A stretch of 6,242 nucleotides of DNA from Frankiaceae bacterium (GTDB taxonomy: Bacteria; Actinomycetota; Actinomycetes; Mycobacteriales; SCTD01): the NCBI GenBank assembly GCA_026786045.1, contig JAJAYV010000250.1:1-6242 (forward strand). Reading direction: 5' to 3'. Below the pieces are notes generated by a model, which was not told the DNA's origin, did not search any database, and saw only the letters and a list, made by a program, of their open reading frames with translations. The position numbers and the translations under genes are program-made. Of the stretch, positions 1 to 5,240 are shown piece by piece; within the stretch, counting starts at the first letter, position 1, and each line of letters begins with the position of its first letter.

Positions 1-12
1 GGGCATGCGCCC

Positions 13-757
13 GTGAGCACGGTGCTGCCGGTCGTGGAGGGCGTCAGCCACCGGACGGTCCGCGTCGGGGGGCTCGACGTGCACGTCGCCGAGGCCGGCG
101 CGGGGGAGCCGCTGGTGCTGCCCGGCGGGCGGCTACGACAAGGAGCAGCTCGCGACCGACCTGCTCGGCCTGCTCGACGCGCTCGAGCTGCCGCAGGTCG
201 GCCTGGTCGGGCACGACTGGGGCGGCTGGACCGGCTTCCTGGCCTGCCTGCGGGCGCCGGAGCGCTTCCGGTCCTTCCTCGCGCTCGGCATCGTCCCGCC
301 GTTCCAGCAGCCGTCCCTGGCCAAGGCGCTGCAGGGCTGGCGGCTGGCCTACCAGCTGCCGCTCGGCACGCCGCTGCTCGGCCCGGCGCTCATGGAGCGC
401 ACCAGCAAGGTGGTCGACGCTGTCGTGCGGCTCGGCAGCAGCCGCACCGTCGGCGATGTCAGCACCTATGCCGAGGTCCTGCGCGAGCCGGCGCGGGCGC
501 GGGCGGCGTCGCAGCTCTACCGCACCTTCCTGCTCCACGAGAGCTGGCGCACGGGGAGCTACGCCGACGCGCGGCTGACCGCCCCGACGCTGCTCGTCAA
601 CGGCGCGGACGACCCGGTCGCGAGCCGCTCGCTCGTGGACGGCTGGCAGGGGCACGCCGACGAGATGAGCGTCGAGTTCCTCGAGGGCGTAGGTCACTTC
701 GTGTCGGAGGAGGCGCCGGAGGTCGTCGCAGAGCGGGTGCGCACGCTGTTCGGCTAG
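13..757 (+). pseudogene. alpha/beta-hydrolase (epoxide hydrolase / haloalkane dehalogenase-like), broken by an internal out-of-frame deletion
   Basis: Reading from a GTG at 13, the first 36 codons give a typical N-terminal strand pair of this fold, ending in GEPLVL. The frame then fails. From about 122 a second frame runs to TAG at 757 and carries the rest of the enzyme: nucleophile elbow VGHDWGGW (Asp codon at 215), acid loop NGADDPV (Asp codon at 611) and GVGHFV (catalytic His codon at 695). An aspartate nucleophile in GHDWGG is characteristic of epoxide hydrolases and haloalkane dehalogenases, cytosolic enzymes that attack their substrate through an ester intermediate. The two pieces add up to about 247 residues against roughly 280 for relatives. 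What is missing is the HGxP oxyanion-hole strand and the segment after it, about 30 codons plus one or two bases. No active enzyme is expected. An assembly or sequencing error in high-GC DNA could produce the same picture. Substrate unknown. Confidence 0.8.
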
Positions 758-1230
758 TGCGCGTGGCTGCCCTCGCTGGCGGAGCGGCGCACCACGGTGA
801 CCGGGCAGGAGGCGTGCCGCACCAGGGAGTCGCTGGTCGAGCCGAGCAGGAGCCCGGTGAAGCCGCCGCGGCCGCGGCTGCCGATGACGAGGTGGTGGGC
901 GACGTGCGAGGCGGTGAGCAGGGTCGGCGTGGTGTTGCCGTGCACGACCGCGGCGCGGACGTCCACCCCGGGCAGCGGGTGGGCGGCGAGCAGCGCGTCG
1001 AGCCGGCGCTCGGCCTCGGCCTGCCAGGCCGCCTCCGACAGCGGCTCGTCGCCCTGGGCGGCAGGTCCGTGCCCGTTGACGAAGTTCCAGACCGACAGCA
1101 CGGTCAGCGGCTGCCCGAGCCCCTCGGCCAGCTCGCCGGCGAAGCGCAGCGCCTCAAGGGCTGGCGGCGAGTCGTCGACGGCGACGACGAGGGCTCCGGT
1201 GACGGAGTCGGGCAGATGGGGCTCGAGCAT
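754..1230 (-). CDS. universal stress protein, single UspA domain
   Basis: 158-residue cytoplasmic UspA-family protein, the usual size for one domain. The N-terminal strand VVAVDDSP (about residues 15-22) matches the nucleotide-binding first strand. Near the C-terminus G117-x2-G120-x9-G130-S131 is an exact match to the G-2x-G-9x-G(S/T) ATP-binding motif, followed by the conserved end SCPVTVV. This suggests the ATP-binding class; such proteins usually support survival under starvation, oxygen limitation or other stress, but the partner is unknown. The ATG at 1230 was chosen because homology starts a few residues later and the longer in-frame extension overlaps the upstream gene and reads as shadow sequence. 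No clear ribosome binding site precedes it. The gene lies 32 bases after the spermidine-synthase-like gene on the same strand, so the two are probably co-transcribed. Its TAG stop is within the CTAG that also ends the convergent hydrolase remnant. Confidence 0.88.
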   Translation of the reverse strand: MLEPHLPDSVTGALVVAVDDSPPALEALRFAGELAEGLGQPLTVLSVWNFVNGHGPAAQGDEPLSEAAWQAEAERRLDALLAAHPLPGVDVRAAVVHGNTTPTLLTASHVAHHLVIGSRGRGGFTGLLLGSTSDSLVRHASCPVTVVRRSASEGSHAH

Positions 1231-1262
1231 GAGCGGAGTCTGCCAGCCGGAGCGGCGGGCGC

Positions 1263-1976
1263 TCAGTCCAGACGACCGAGGTAGACCGTGTTGGTCGAGG
1301 TGCCGCCGGTGAGGTGGTTGGCGAACGGCACGACGTGCGCCGACGTCGTGGGGAAGGCCGATGCGAGCACCGCGCTGAAGCCTTGGTCCGGCGGGGCGTC
1401 GGACCACAGCGCGAAGACGCCGCGGGGGTGCAGGCGGTCGGCCACCCGGCCGAGGCCGGTGACGGTGTAGAAGCCGGCCGAACTGCTGTGCAGCAGGTGG
1501 TCCGGCGTGTGGTCAATGTCCACGACGATCGCCGAGAAGCGCTGCGGCGCAGCGGGTCCAAACGCTGCACCGGCGGCGACGAGCGCGAAGAAGTCGCCCT
1601 CGACGAGCCGGCAGCGAGGGTCGGCGGTCAGCGCCTCCGACAGCGGGAGCAGGCCGCGCTGCTGCCACCCGATGACGTCCGGCAGCGCCTCGACGACGTC
1701 GAGCGAGCGGACCCGCGGGTCGGCGAGCACGGCGCGGGCGGTGTAGCCGAGCCCGAGCCCGCCGACGAGCACGTCGAGCTCGTCGCCCGGCAGCGCGGCC
1801 AGCGCAAGCCGGGCCAGCTCCTCCTCGGCAACGGTGAACAGGCTCGACATGAGGAAGTCCTCGCCGAGCCGCACCTCGAACACGTCGACGTCGAGCACTG
1901 GCTCCCGACGGCGGCGCAGGCTGATCTCGCCCAGCTCGGTCGCCCGCCAGTCCAGCTCCTCGATGCGCCTGCTCAT
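1263..1976 (-). CDS. spermidine synthase-like protein (class I SAM-methyltransferase / aminopropyltransferase fold)
   Basis: 237 residues. Motif I of the Rossmann fold is clear at VGGLGLGY (71-78), followed by the acidic residue closing strand 2 (E96 in DVVEALP) and the acidic loop EGDFF (D128). The segment FSAIVVDIDHTPDHLL (147-162) sits where spermidine synthases keep their catalytic aspartate region, but it reads DIDHTPD rather than the usual D-S/T-D-P pattern, so polyamine synthesis is doubtful. Many actinobacteria carry such proteins labelled spermidine synthase without known substrate. A nucleotide cofactor of the SAM or decarboxylated-SAM type is likely. The ATG at 1976 has a good ribosome binding site, GGGAGGG on the minus strand at 1985-1991, about 8 bases upstream. 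Probably the first gene of a two-gene operon with the universal stress protein; the region upstream is shared with the divergent microprotein gene. Confidence 0.8.
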   Translation of the reverse strand: MSRRIEELDWRATELGEISLRRRREPVLDVDVFEVRLGEDFLMSSLFTVAEEELARLALAALPGDELDVLVGGLGLGYTARAVLADPRVRSLDVVEALPDVIGWQQRGLLPLSEALTADPRCRLVEGDFFALVAAGAAFGPAAPQRFSAIVVDIDHTPDHLLHSSSAGFYTVTGLGRVADRLHPRGVFALWSDAPPDQGFSAVLASAFPTTSAHVVPFANHLTGGTSTNTVYLGRLD

Positions 1977-1984
1977 GGCCCGGA

Positions 1985-1991
1985 CCCTCCC
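1985..1991 (-). promoter_or_regulatory. ribosome binding site of the spermidine synthase-like gene
   Basis: GGGAGGG on the minus strand, 8 bases before the ATG at 1976. It supports that start over internal alternatives. Confidence 0.65.
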
Positions 1992-2017
1992 ACGCCAGGT
2001 TCATCCGCTCTGCGGCG

Positions 2018-2033
2018 GTGATCTGGCGATCAC
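2018..2033. promoter_or_regulatory. perfect dyad, possible operator between divergent genes
   Basis: GTGATC-TGGC-GATCAC is an exact inverted repeat with 6-base arms and a 4-base spacer. It lies 41 bases upstream of the spermidine synthase-like start and about 50 bases upstream of the microprotein's ribosome binding site. Position and symmetry fit a site for a dimeric repressor or activator acting on one or both directions. GGGTAG at 2035-2040 immediately to its right resembles the -10 box of stress sigma factor promoters (GGGTAT-like), but no matching -35 was found. A 6-bp dyad can occur by chance. Confidence 0.3.
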
Positions 2034-2046
2034 TGGGTAGTAGCAG

Positions 2047-2069
2047 GCGAACGCGAACGCGAACGCGAC
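2047..2069 (+). repeat. tandem GCGAAC hexamer, three copies plus a partial fourth
   Basis: GCGAAC begins at 2047, 2053 and 2059, followed by GCGAC at 2065-2069. The array ends just before the ribosome binding site of the microprotein and so probably lies in its leader RNA. Such short repeats can change copy number by slippage. A role in translation or protein binding is only a guess. Confidence 0.6.
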
Positions 2070-2074
2070 AGGAG

Positions 2075-2082
2075 AGGAGGTG
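2075..2082 (+). promoter_or_regulatory. strong ribosome binding site of the 20-residue microprotein
   Basis: AGGAGGTG is complementary to the 3' end of 16S rRNA over eight bases; AGGAGG ends 5 bases before the ATG at 2086. It is the best ribosome binding site in the window and is the main evidence that the tiny ORF behind it is translated. Confidence 0.8.
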
Positions 2083-2085
2083 CAC

Positions 2086-2148
2086 ATGATCCCCGGCGGC
2101 ATCATCGGCCTGATCCTCATCATCATCCTGCTCATCATCATCTTCTGA
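2086..2148 (+). CDS. 20-residue isoleucine-rich membrane microprotein
   Basis: The ORF encodes MIPGGIIGLILIIILLIIIF: ten Ile, four Leu, three Gly and no charged or polar side chain. All ten Ile codons are ATC, as in genuine high-GC genes. After a short MIPGG start, residues 6-20 form one uninterrupted hydrophobic segment, so the peptide should insert in the cytoplasmic membrane. A near-ideal ribosome binding site precedes it and a strong hairpin begins 6 bases after the TGA, so it looks like a one-gene transcript rather than a leader or a broken gene. Function unknown. Length and composition recall type I toxins such as Ibs of E. coli and the short hydrophobic proteins annotated in actinobacterial genomes. 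A subunit or regulator of a membrane complex is equally possible. No antisense RNA was recognised. The divergent neighbour unit contains a universal stress protein, so a stress link is conceivable. Confidence 0.72.
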   Translation: MIPGGIIGLILIIILLIIIF

Positions 2149-2153
2149 GCCCG

Positions 2154-2198
2154 CACGACCGAGAGCCCCGACGCGACGCGTCAGGGGCTCTCGTCGTG
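2154..2198. terminator. long hairpin terminator after the microprotein gene
   Basis: CACGAC (2154-2159) pairs with GTCGTG (2193-2198), GAGAGCCCC (2161-2169) with GGGGCTCTC (2184-2192), and GACGC (2170-2174) with GCGTC (2178-2182). This makes about 20 bp with single-base bulges at 2160 and 2183 and a 3-base loop. There is no long T-run, as is common for actinobacterial terminators. The structure is symmetric and could stop transcripts from either side, including the doubtful minus-strand ORF whose stop lies within it. Confidence 0.8.
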
Positions 2199-2378
2199 CT
2201 GTCCTGGGTCCCGGAGACGACACTGGCCGCCCTCGAGGAGGACGGCCAGGTCAGATGGGGTGTCGTCTTGCGTGGTCCTCAGCCGCACGTTTAGTGCCGA
2301 TTCGTTCGCCTCGGCGTCCACCTCGACCACGGTCGTGGCAGCTGTACCGACGAGATGCACCACTTGAGGGAACGCCAC
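2181..2378 (-). CDS. doubtful small hypothetical protein, 65 residues
   Basis: An ORF from GTG at 2378 to TGA at 2181-2183, inside the terminator hairpin. Its translation looks globular, with alternating hydrophobic stretches such as VVEVDAEA and DLAVLLEGGQC, no long biased run, and an acidic tendency. About three quarters of the codons end in G or C, lower than in the main genes here. No ribosome binding site is visible before the GTG. I do not recognise a family. It fills otherwise empty sequence, and the hairpin at its 3' end could terminate it. It may equally be a decayed or chance ORF. Confidence 0.3.
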   Translation of the reverse strand: MAFPQVVHLVGTAATTVVEVDAEANESALNVRLRTTQDDTPSDLAVLLEGGQCRLRDPGQHDESP

Positions 2379-2640
2379 CCCTAGGAAGTGGGACGATCAT
2401 GTGCCGGACTGCGCCCCTGAGCGGGAAATCAAACCGGACGGGTCTTACGGGACAAGATCGCCAGCGGACCCGGGGCGACCTGCGGTGCTCCCGACAGACG
2501 TTCCTCATCTGGGACAGCCGCTGGTGACGTGTAACCCTGGCTCATCGCGACGCTGCGCGAGAACGATCCTCTGATCCACACGCGCGCGGAGAGGTGCGCT
2601 CGTTGCAACTCGTAACTGCTGCGGACCAACCAGACGAACA
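2379..2640. other. gene-poor stretch
   Basis: About 260 bases, together with the doubtful ORF to the left nearly 490, in which I see no convincing gene, RNA gene or terminator. Base composition appears somewhat less GC-rich than the flanking genes. The short ORFs on both strands are arginine- and proline-rich, as is typical of out-of-frame GC-rich DNA. The promoter of the membrane protein at 2688 presumably lies toward the right end, but no convincing -35/-10 pair was found. Confidence 0.5.
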
Positions 2641-2677
2641 ATGACAACCTCAGGCAGCGCTCCCGCGACCCTCGTTC

Positions 2678-2682
2678 GGAGG
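2678..2682 (+). promoter_or_regulatory. ribosome binding site of the small membrane protein
   Basis: GGAGG, 5 bases before the ATG at 2688. It decides this start. Confidence 0.7.
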
Positions 2683-2687
2683 TTTCC

Positions 2688-3152
2688 ATGACGACCCCGC
2701 AGCACCCCTCCGCCGGCACGGCAACCGCGATGCTCGTCGCGGCGTTCGCCTGCGCGGCGGCCGCCAGTGCTCTGCTGTGGTTCGGCTCCGCAGCGCTGCG
2801 CGGCGAGCGGATCGACCTGGAGTCGGTGCTCCCGCTCGTCGGGGATAGCGTCACCGGACCCGGGTCAGGGGGCTCGACCTCGAGCGGCACCGCCGGCCTG
2901 GTCCTGCTCGGGGTCGCCCTCGTCGCAGGCCTGCCGCTGCTCGCGCGGGGGGCCACCCGGCGCGCGGTCGGGACGGGCGCCACCCTCGCCATCACGGCCT
3001 TCGCCCTGGTGACCTTCACCCGCAACGGCATCTTCTACCTGCCGGCCGCCGGGCTGCTGTGGTTCGCCACGGGCCGCCCGGTGCCCGGTCGTCGCCCGCG
3101 GTCGCCCGTGCCGCCACCATCGCGGCCGAGAAGGTCCTGGCCGGTCAAATGA
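2688..3152 (+). CDS. small membrane protein of unknown function, C-terminus possibly altered by an IS remnant
   Basis: 154 residues from an ATG with a GGAGG site 5 bases upstream. Hydrophobic segments lie at about residues 11-33, 69-87 and 95-128; the last is broken by TRNG at 111-114 and may be two passes, so three or four membrane helices are expected. The Gly/Ser-rich stretch at 55-69 links the first and second helices and probably faces one side of the membrane. From about residue 130 the sequence becomes a run of Arg and Pro (GRPVPGRRPRSP onward) that looks like out-of-frame DNA. It overlaps the start of the transposase remnant, whose homology begins near 3105, and ends at a TGA only 12 bases before the codon of the transposase's second catalytic Asp. 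The natural C-terminus may therefore have been replaced. No family recognised; no neighbour on the same strand gives a functional hint. Confidence 0.65.
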   Translation: MTTPQHPSAGTATAMLVAAFACAAAASALLWFGSAALRGERIDLESVLPLVGDSVTGPGSGGSTSSGTAGLVLLGVALVAGLPLLARGATRRAVGTGATLAITAFALVTFTRNGIFYLPAAGLLWFATGRPVPGRRPRSPVPPPSRPRRSWPVK

Positions 3153-3624
3153 CGATCCACGCCGACCGGGGCAGCAGCATGGCTTCCAAGCCCGTCGCGC
3201 TGCTGCTGGCCGACCTTGGCGTGGTCAAGAGCCACAGCCGACCGCGGGTCAGCAACGACAACCCCTTCAGCGAGTCGCAGTTCAAGGTGCTGAAGTACTG
3301 CCCCAGCTTCCCCGGCAGCTTCGCCACTATCGAAGACGCCGGGCGTTCTGCGCCCAGTTCTTCGACGCCTACAACTCCCACCACCGTCACGCCGGCCTGG
3401 GCCCGCTCACCCCTGCCGTCGTCCACGCCGGCCAGGCCGAGACCGTCCGCGCCCAGCGCGCTCGTCCTGGACGCCGCGCGCGCCCGACACCGCAACCGGT
3501 TCGCCGCCCGCCGCAACCACCACGCCTGCCCGAACCCGCCTGGGTCATTCGACCAGCAGCGACAGAGGGCGCCGCTCGGAAATAGCCGAGATCAACTGCC
3601 CCGAACAGGTTGACAGGTTCCGCA
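3100..3624 (+). mobile_element. right-hand remnant of an IS3-family insertion sequence
   Basis: The stretch contains the 3' half of an IS3-type transposase gene followed by about 40 bases of non-coding sequence ending GTTGACAGGTTCCGCA (3609-3624). I take this as the probable right end, since elements of this family commonly end in CA. The matching left end, which should begin TGCGGAACCTGTCA, was not seen in the window, and the 5' half of the transposase is missing. Left boundary near 3100 is an estimate from where transposase-like sequence begins. Not mobile on its own. Confidence 0.7.
3105..3585 (+). pseudogene. IS3-family transposase (OrfB, rve integrase core), C-terminal fragment with three frame changes
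   Basis: The first frame gives MTIHADRGSSMASKP, containing the second catalytic Asp (codon 3164), then SNDNPFSESQFKVLKY with the catalytic Glu (codon 3272). Exactly 35 residues lie between them, as in DD(35)E of IS3 transposases. The first Asp and the OrfA helix-turn-helix part are gone. At about 3341 one base is missing and the protein continues in another frame as AFCAQFFDAYNSHHRHAGLG, the usual YNxxHRHxG signature. Near 3460 it returns to the first frame (ALVLDAARARHRNRF), and near 3503 it shifts again to RRPPQPPRLPEPAWVIRP, ending at TAG 3583-3585. A continuous ORF does run from 3059 to 3613, but it reads the middle and the end out of frame. The gene is dead; the remaining catalytic residues show it was once an active element. 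Confidence 0.78.
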
Positions 3625-3686
3625 AGCCACATTCTCCCTGCACAGCAGGGCATCCGCGGTCTACGACATGCCAAATGACGCCACTC

Positions 3687-3719
3687 CAACGGTGGATCCA
3701 GGCTTAGCTCCACCCGTTG
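3687..3719. repeat. imperfect inverted repeat
   Basis: CAACGG-TGGA (3687-3696) pairs with TCCA-C-CCGTTG (3709-3719), 10 bp with one bulged base around a 12-base loop. It lies between the IS remnant and the end of the ABC operon and may contribute to termination, but has no T-run on either strand. Confidence 0.35.
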
Positions 3720-3722
3720 CAG

Positions 3723-3758
3723 AGGGCCGTCGACATGGGATCCCAGGCCGGCGGCCCT
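3723..3758 (-). terminator. probable terminator of the amino acid ABC operon
   Basis: AGGGCCG (3723-3729) pairs with CGGCCCT (3752-3758), and the loop contains a 10-base perfect palindrome, TGGGATCCCA (3736-3745), that can form its own stem. The structure begins about 47 bases after the stop of the ATPase gene, the last gene of the operon. It lacks a T-run and could also act on the opposite strand. Confidence 0.5.
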
Positions 3759-3804
3759 TCGCGTTACGGCAGACCGGGTGGCCCACGGCGGCGGCGGGTC
3801 GCCC

Positions 3805-4575
3805 TCAGAGGGGGTCGAGGATGCGGCGCAGGAACTGCTGGGTGCGCTCGTGCCGGGGGTGCGCCAGGACCTGCCCGGGCGGCCCGGACTCCAGGACCAC
3901 ACCGCCGTCGAGGAAGAGCACCTGGTCGGCGACCTGCTGCGCGAAGCGGATCTCGTGGGTGACGACGACCATCGTCCAGCCCTCGGAGGCGAGCTGCTTG
4001 AGGACCTGAAGCACCTCGCCGACCAGCTCCGGGTCGAGTGAGGACGTCGGCTCGTCGAAGAGCATGAGGCGGGGCCGGATCGCGAGCGCGCGGGCGATGC
4101 CAACGCGCTGCTGCTGGCCGCCGGAGAGCTCGAAGGGGTGCTGGTCGGCCTTGTCGGCGAGCCCGACCTGGGCCAGCAGCACGCGCGCCTCGGCCTCGAC
4201 CTCGGCCCGCGGCCGCTTCTGCACGAGCTCCGGTCCGGCCGTGACGTTGCGCAGCACGCTCATGTGCGGGAACAGGTGGTGGCCCTGGAAGACCATCCCG
4301 CTCTGCGCTCGAAGCCGGGCCAGCCGCCGCGCGTCGGGGTGGGCCGCGTAGTCGACCGTCACCTCGCCGACGCGCACCACCCCCGACTCCGGGACCTCGA
4401 GGGCGTTCAGTGCGCGCAGGGCGGTCGTCTTGCCCGAGCCGGAGGGCCCGATGAGCACGGTCACCGAGCCGGGCTGCACGTCGAGGTCGACGCCGCGCAG
4501 GACGTGGTTCGTGCCGAAGCTCTTGTGCAGCCCGCGCACGCTCAGCAGTGGGGCTCCCGCCGGGTCGGTGCTCAC
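3805..4575 (-). CDS. polar amino acid ABC transporter, ATP-binding subunit
   Basis: 256-residue cytoplasmic ATPase that powers uptake of an amino acid through the neighbouring permease; the length is normal for the GlnQ/HisP/ArtP group. All ABC motifs are intact: Walker A GPSGSGKT (43-50), Q-loop Gln97 in VFQGHHLFPHMSV, signature LSGGQQQR (150-157), Walker B LMLFDEP with catalytic Glu175, D-loop SSLDPE (178-183), and switch His207 in VVTHE. FQ-x-H-x-LFPHMSVLRN is typical of the polar amino acid family. The GTG start at 4575 overlaps the permease stop by 4 bases (GTGA), which suggests translational coupling. A longer in-frame extension reaching 4881 runs inside the permease gene and is not used. 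Last gene of the operon, followed by an inverted repeat. Confidence 0.95.
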   Translation of the reverse strand: MSTDPAGAPLLSVRGLHKSFGTNHVLRGVDLDVQPGSVTVLIGPSGSGKTTALRALNALEVPESGVVRVGEVTVDYAAHPDARRLARLRAQSGMVFQGHHLFPHMSVLRNVTAGPELVQKRPRAEVEAEARVLLAQVGLADKADQHPFELSGGQQQRVGIARALAIRPRLMLFDEPTSSLDPELVGEVLQVLKQLASEGWTMVVVTHEIRFAQQVADQVLFLDGGVVLESGPPGQVLAHPRHERTQQFLRRILDPL

Positions 4576-5240
4576 GCCGCGACGTACCGGTCGAAGCGCC
4601 GCTCGAGCGCAGCCTGGGAGAACGACAGGACCAGACACACGACCCAGTAGTACCCGGCGGCGACCGTGTAGAGCGTGAAGAACTCGAACGTCGGCGCCGC
4701 GAGCTCCTGGGCCTTGCGCAGCAGCTCGGTCACGAGGATGGTCGAGGCCAGTGAGGTGTTCTTCACCAGGGAGATCAGGGTGTTGGACAGCGGCGGCACC
4801 GCCACCCGGGTGGCCTGCGGGAGCACCACGCGGCGCAGCGTCGTGGTGTAGCCCATGCCGACGGTGGAGGCCGCCTCCCACTGGCCGCGCGGGACGGCGA
4901 GGATCGCGGCGCGGATCACCTCCGAGGCGTAACCGCCGACGTTGAGGGTGAAGGCGATGACGGCGCTCGGGAAGGGGTCGATCGTCACCCCCAGCGACGG
5001 CAGCCCGTAGAAGATGATGAACAGCTGCAGCAGCAGCGGCGTACCGCGCACGAGCGAGACGTACGTCCGCGCGGTCACCGCCAGCGTGCGGACCCCCGAC
5101 AGTCGCATGAGGGCCAGCAGCAGCGCCAGCGCGACACCGAGTACGAAGCTGATGGCGGTGAGGGGGATCGTCCCCAGGACCAGGCCCTGCAGGAGCGGCC
5201 CAACCGCGTCGCCGACCAGCTCACCGGTGCCGGTGGGCAT
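4572..5240 (-). CDS. polar amino acid ABC transporter, permease subunit (HisM/GlnP type)
   Basis: 222-residue inner-membrane protein of the His/Glu/Gln/Arg/opine permease family, of normal length. Hydrophobic segments lie at about 17-45, 54-80, 90-115, 147-170 and 186-210, consistent with five helices. RGTPLLLQLF (65-74) is the conserved motif of this family. The EAA loop that docks on the ATPase is seen at EAASTVGMGYTTTLRRVVLP (122-141). The ATG at 5240 was chosen because it overlaps the binding protein's stop by one base (TGATG), a common coupling arrangement; a start at 5267 would run into the upstream gene. Only one permease gene is present, so a homodimer probably forms the channel. Confidence 0.94.
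   Translation of the reverse strand: MPTGTGELVGDAVGPLLQGLVLGTIPLTAISFVLGVALALLLALMRLSGVRTLAVTARTYVSLVRGTPLLLQLFIIFYGLPSLGVTIDPFPSAVIAFTLNVGGYASEVIRAAILAVPRGQWEAASTVGMGYTTTLRRVVLPQATRVAVPPLSNTLISLVKNTSLASTILVTELLRKAQELAAPTFEFFTLYTVAAGYYWVVCLVLSFSQAALERRFDRYVAA

Noticed and set aside
13..1284. 423-residue + strand ORF beginning at the hydrolase GTG
   Set aside because: Only the first 36 codons are real coding sequence; after about 121 it reads the wrong frame of the hydrolase and then the antisense of the stress protein gene, giving an Arg/Ala/Gly-rich shadow.
2379..2687. Possible tRNA, CRISPR array or attachment site in the gene-poor stretch
   Set aside because: No cloverleaf, no spaced direct repeats and no integrase or tRNA end were found.
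2429..3031. 200-residue minus-strand ORF opposite the membrane protein
   Set aside because: Its composition is Arg/Pro/Ser-rich, no ribosome binding site or family is visible, and the opposing + strand frame has clear membrane helices and a good ribosome binding site.
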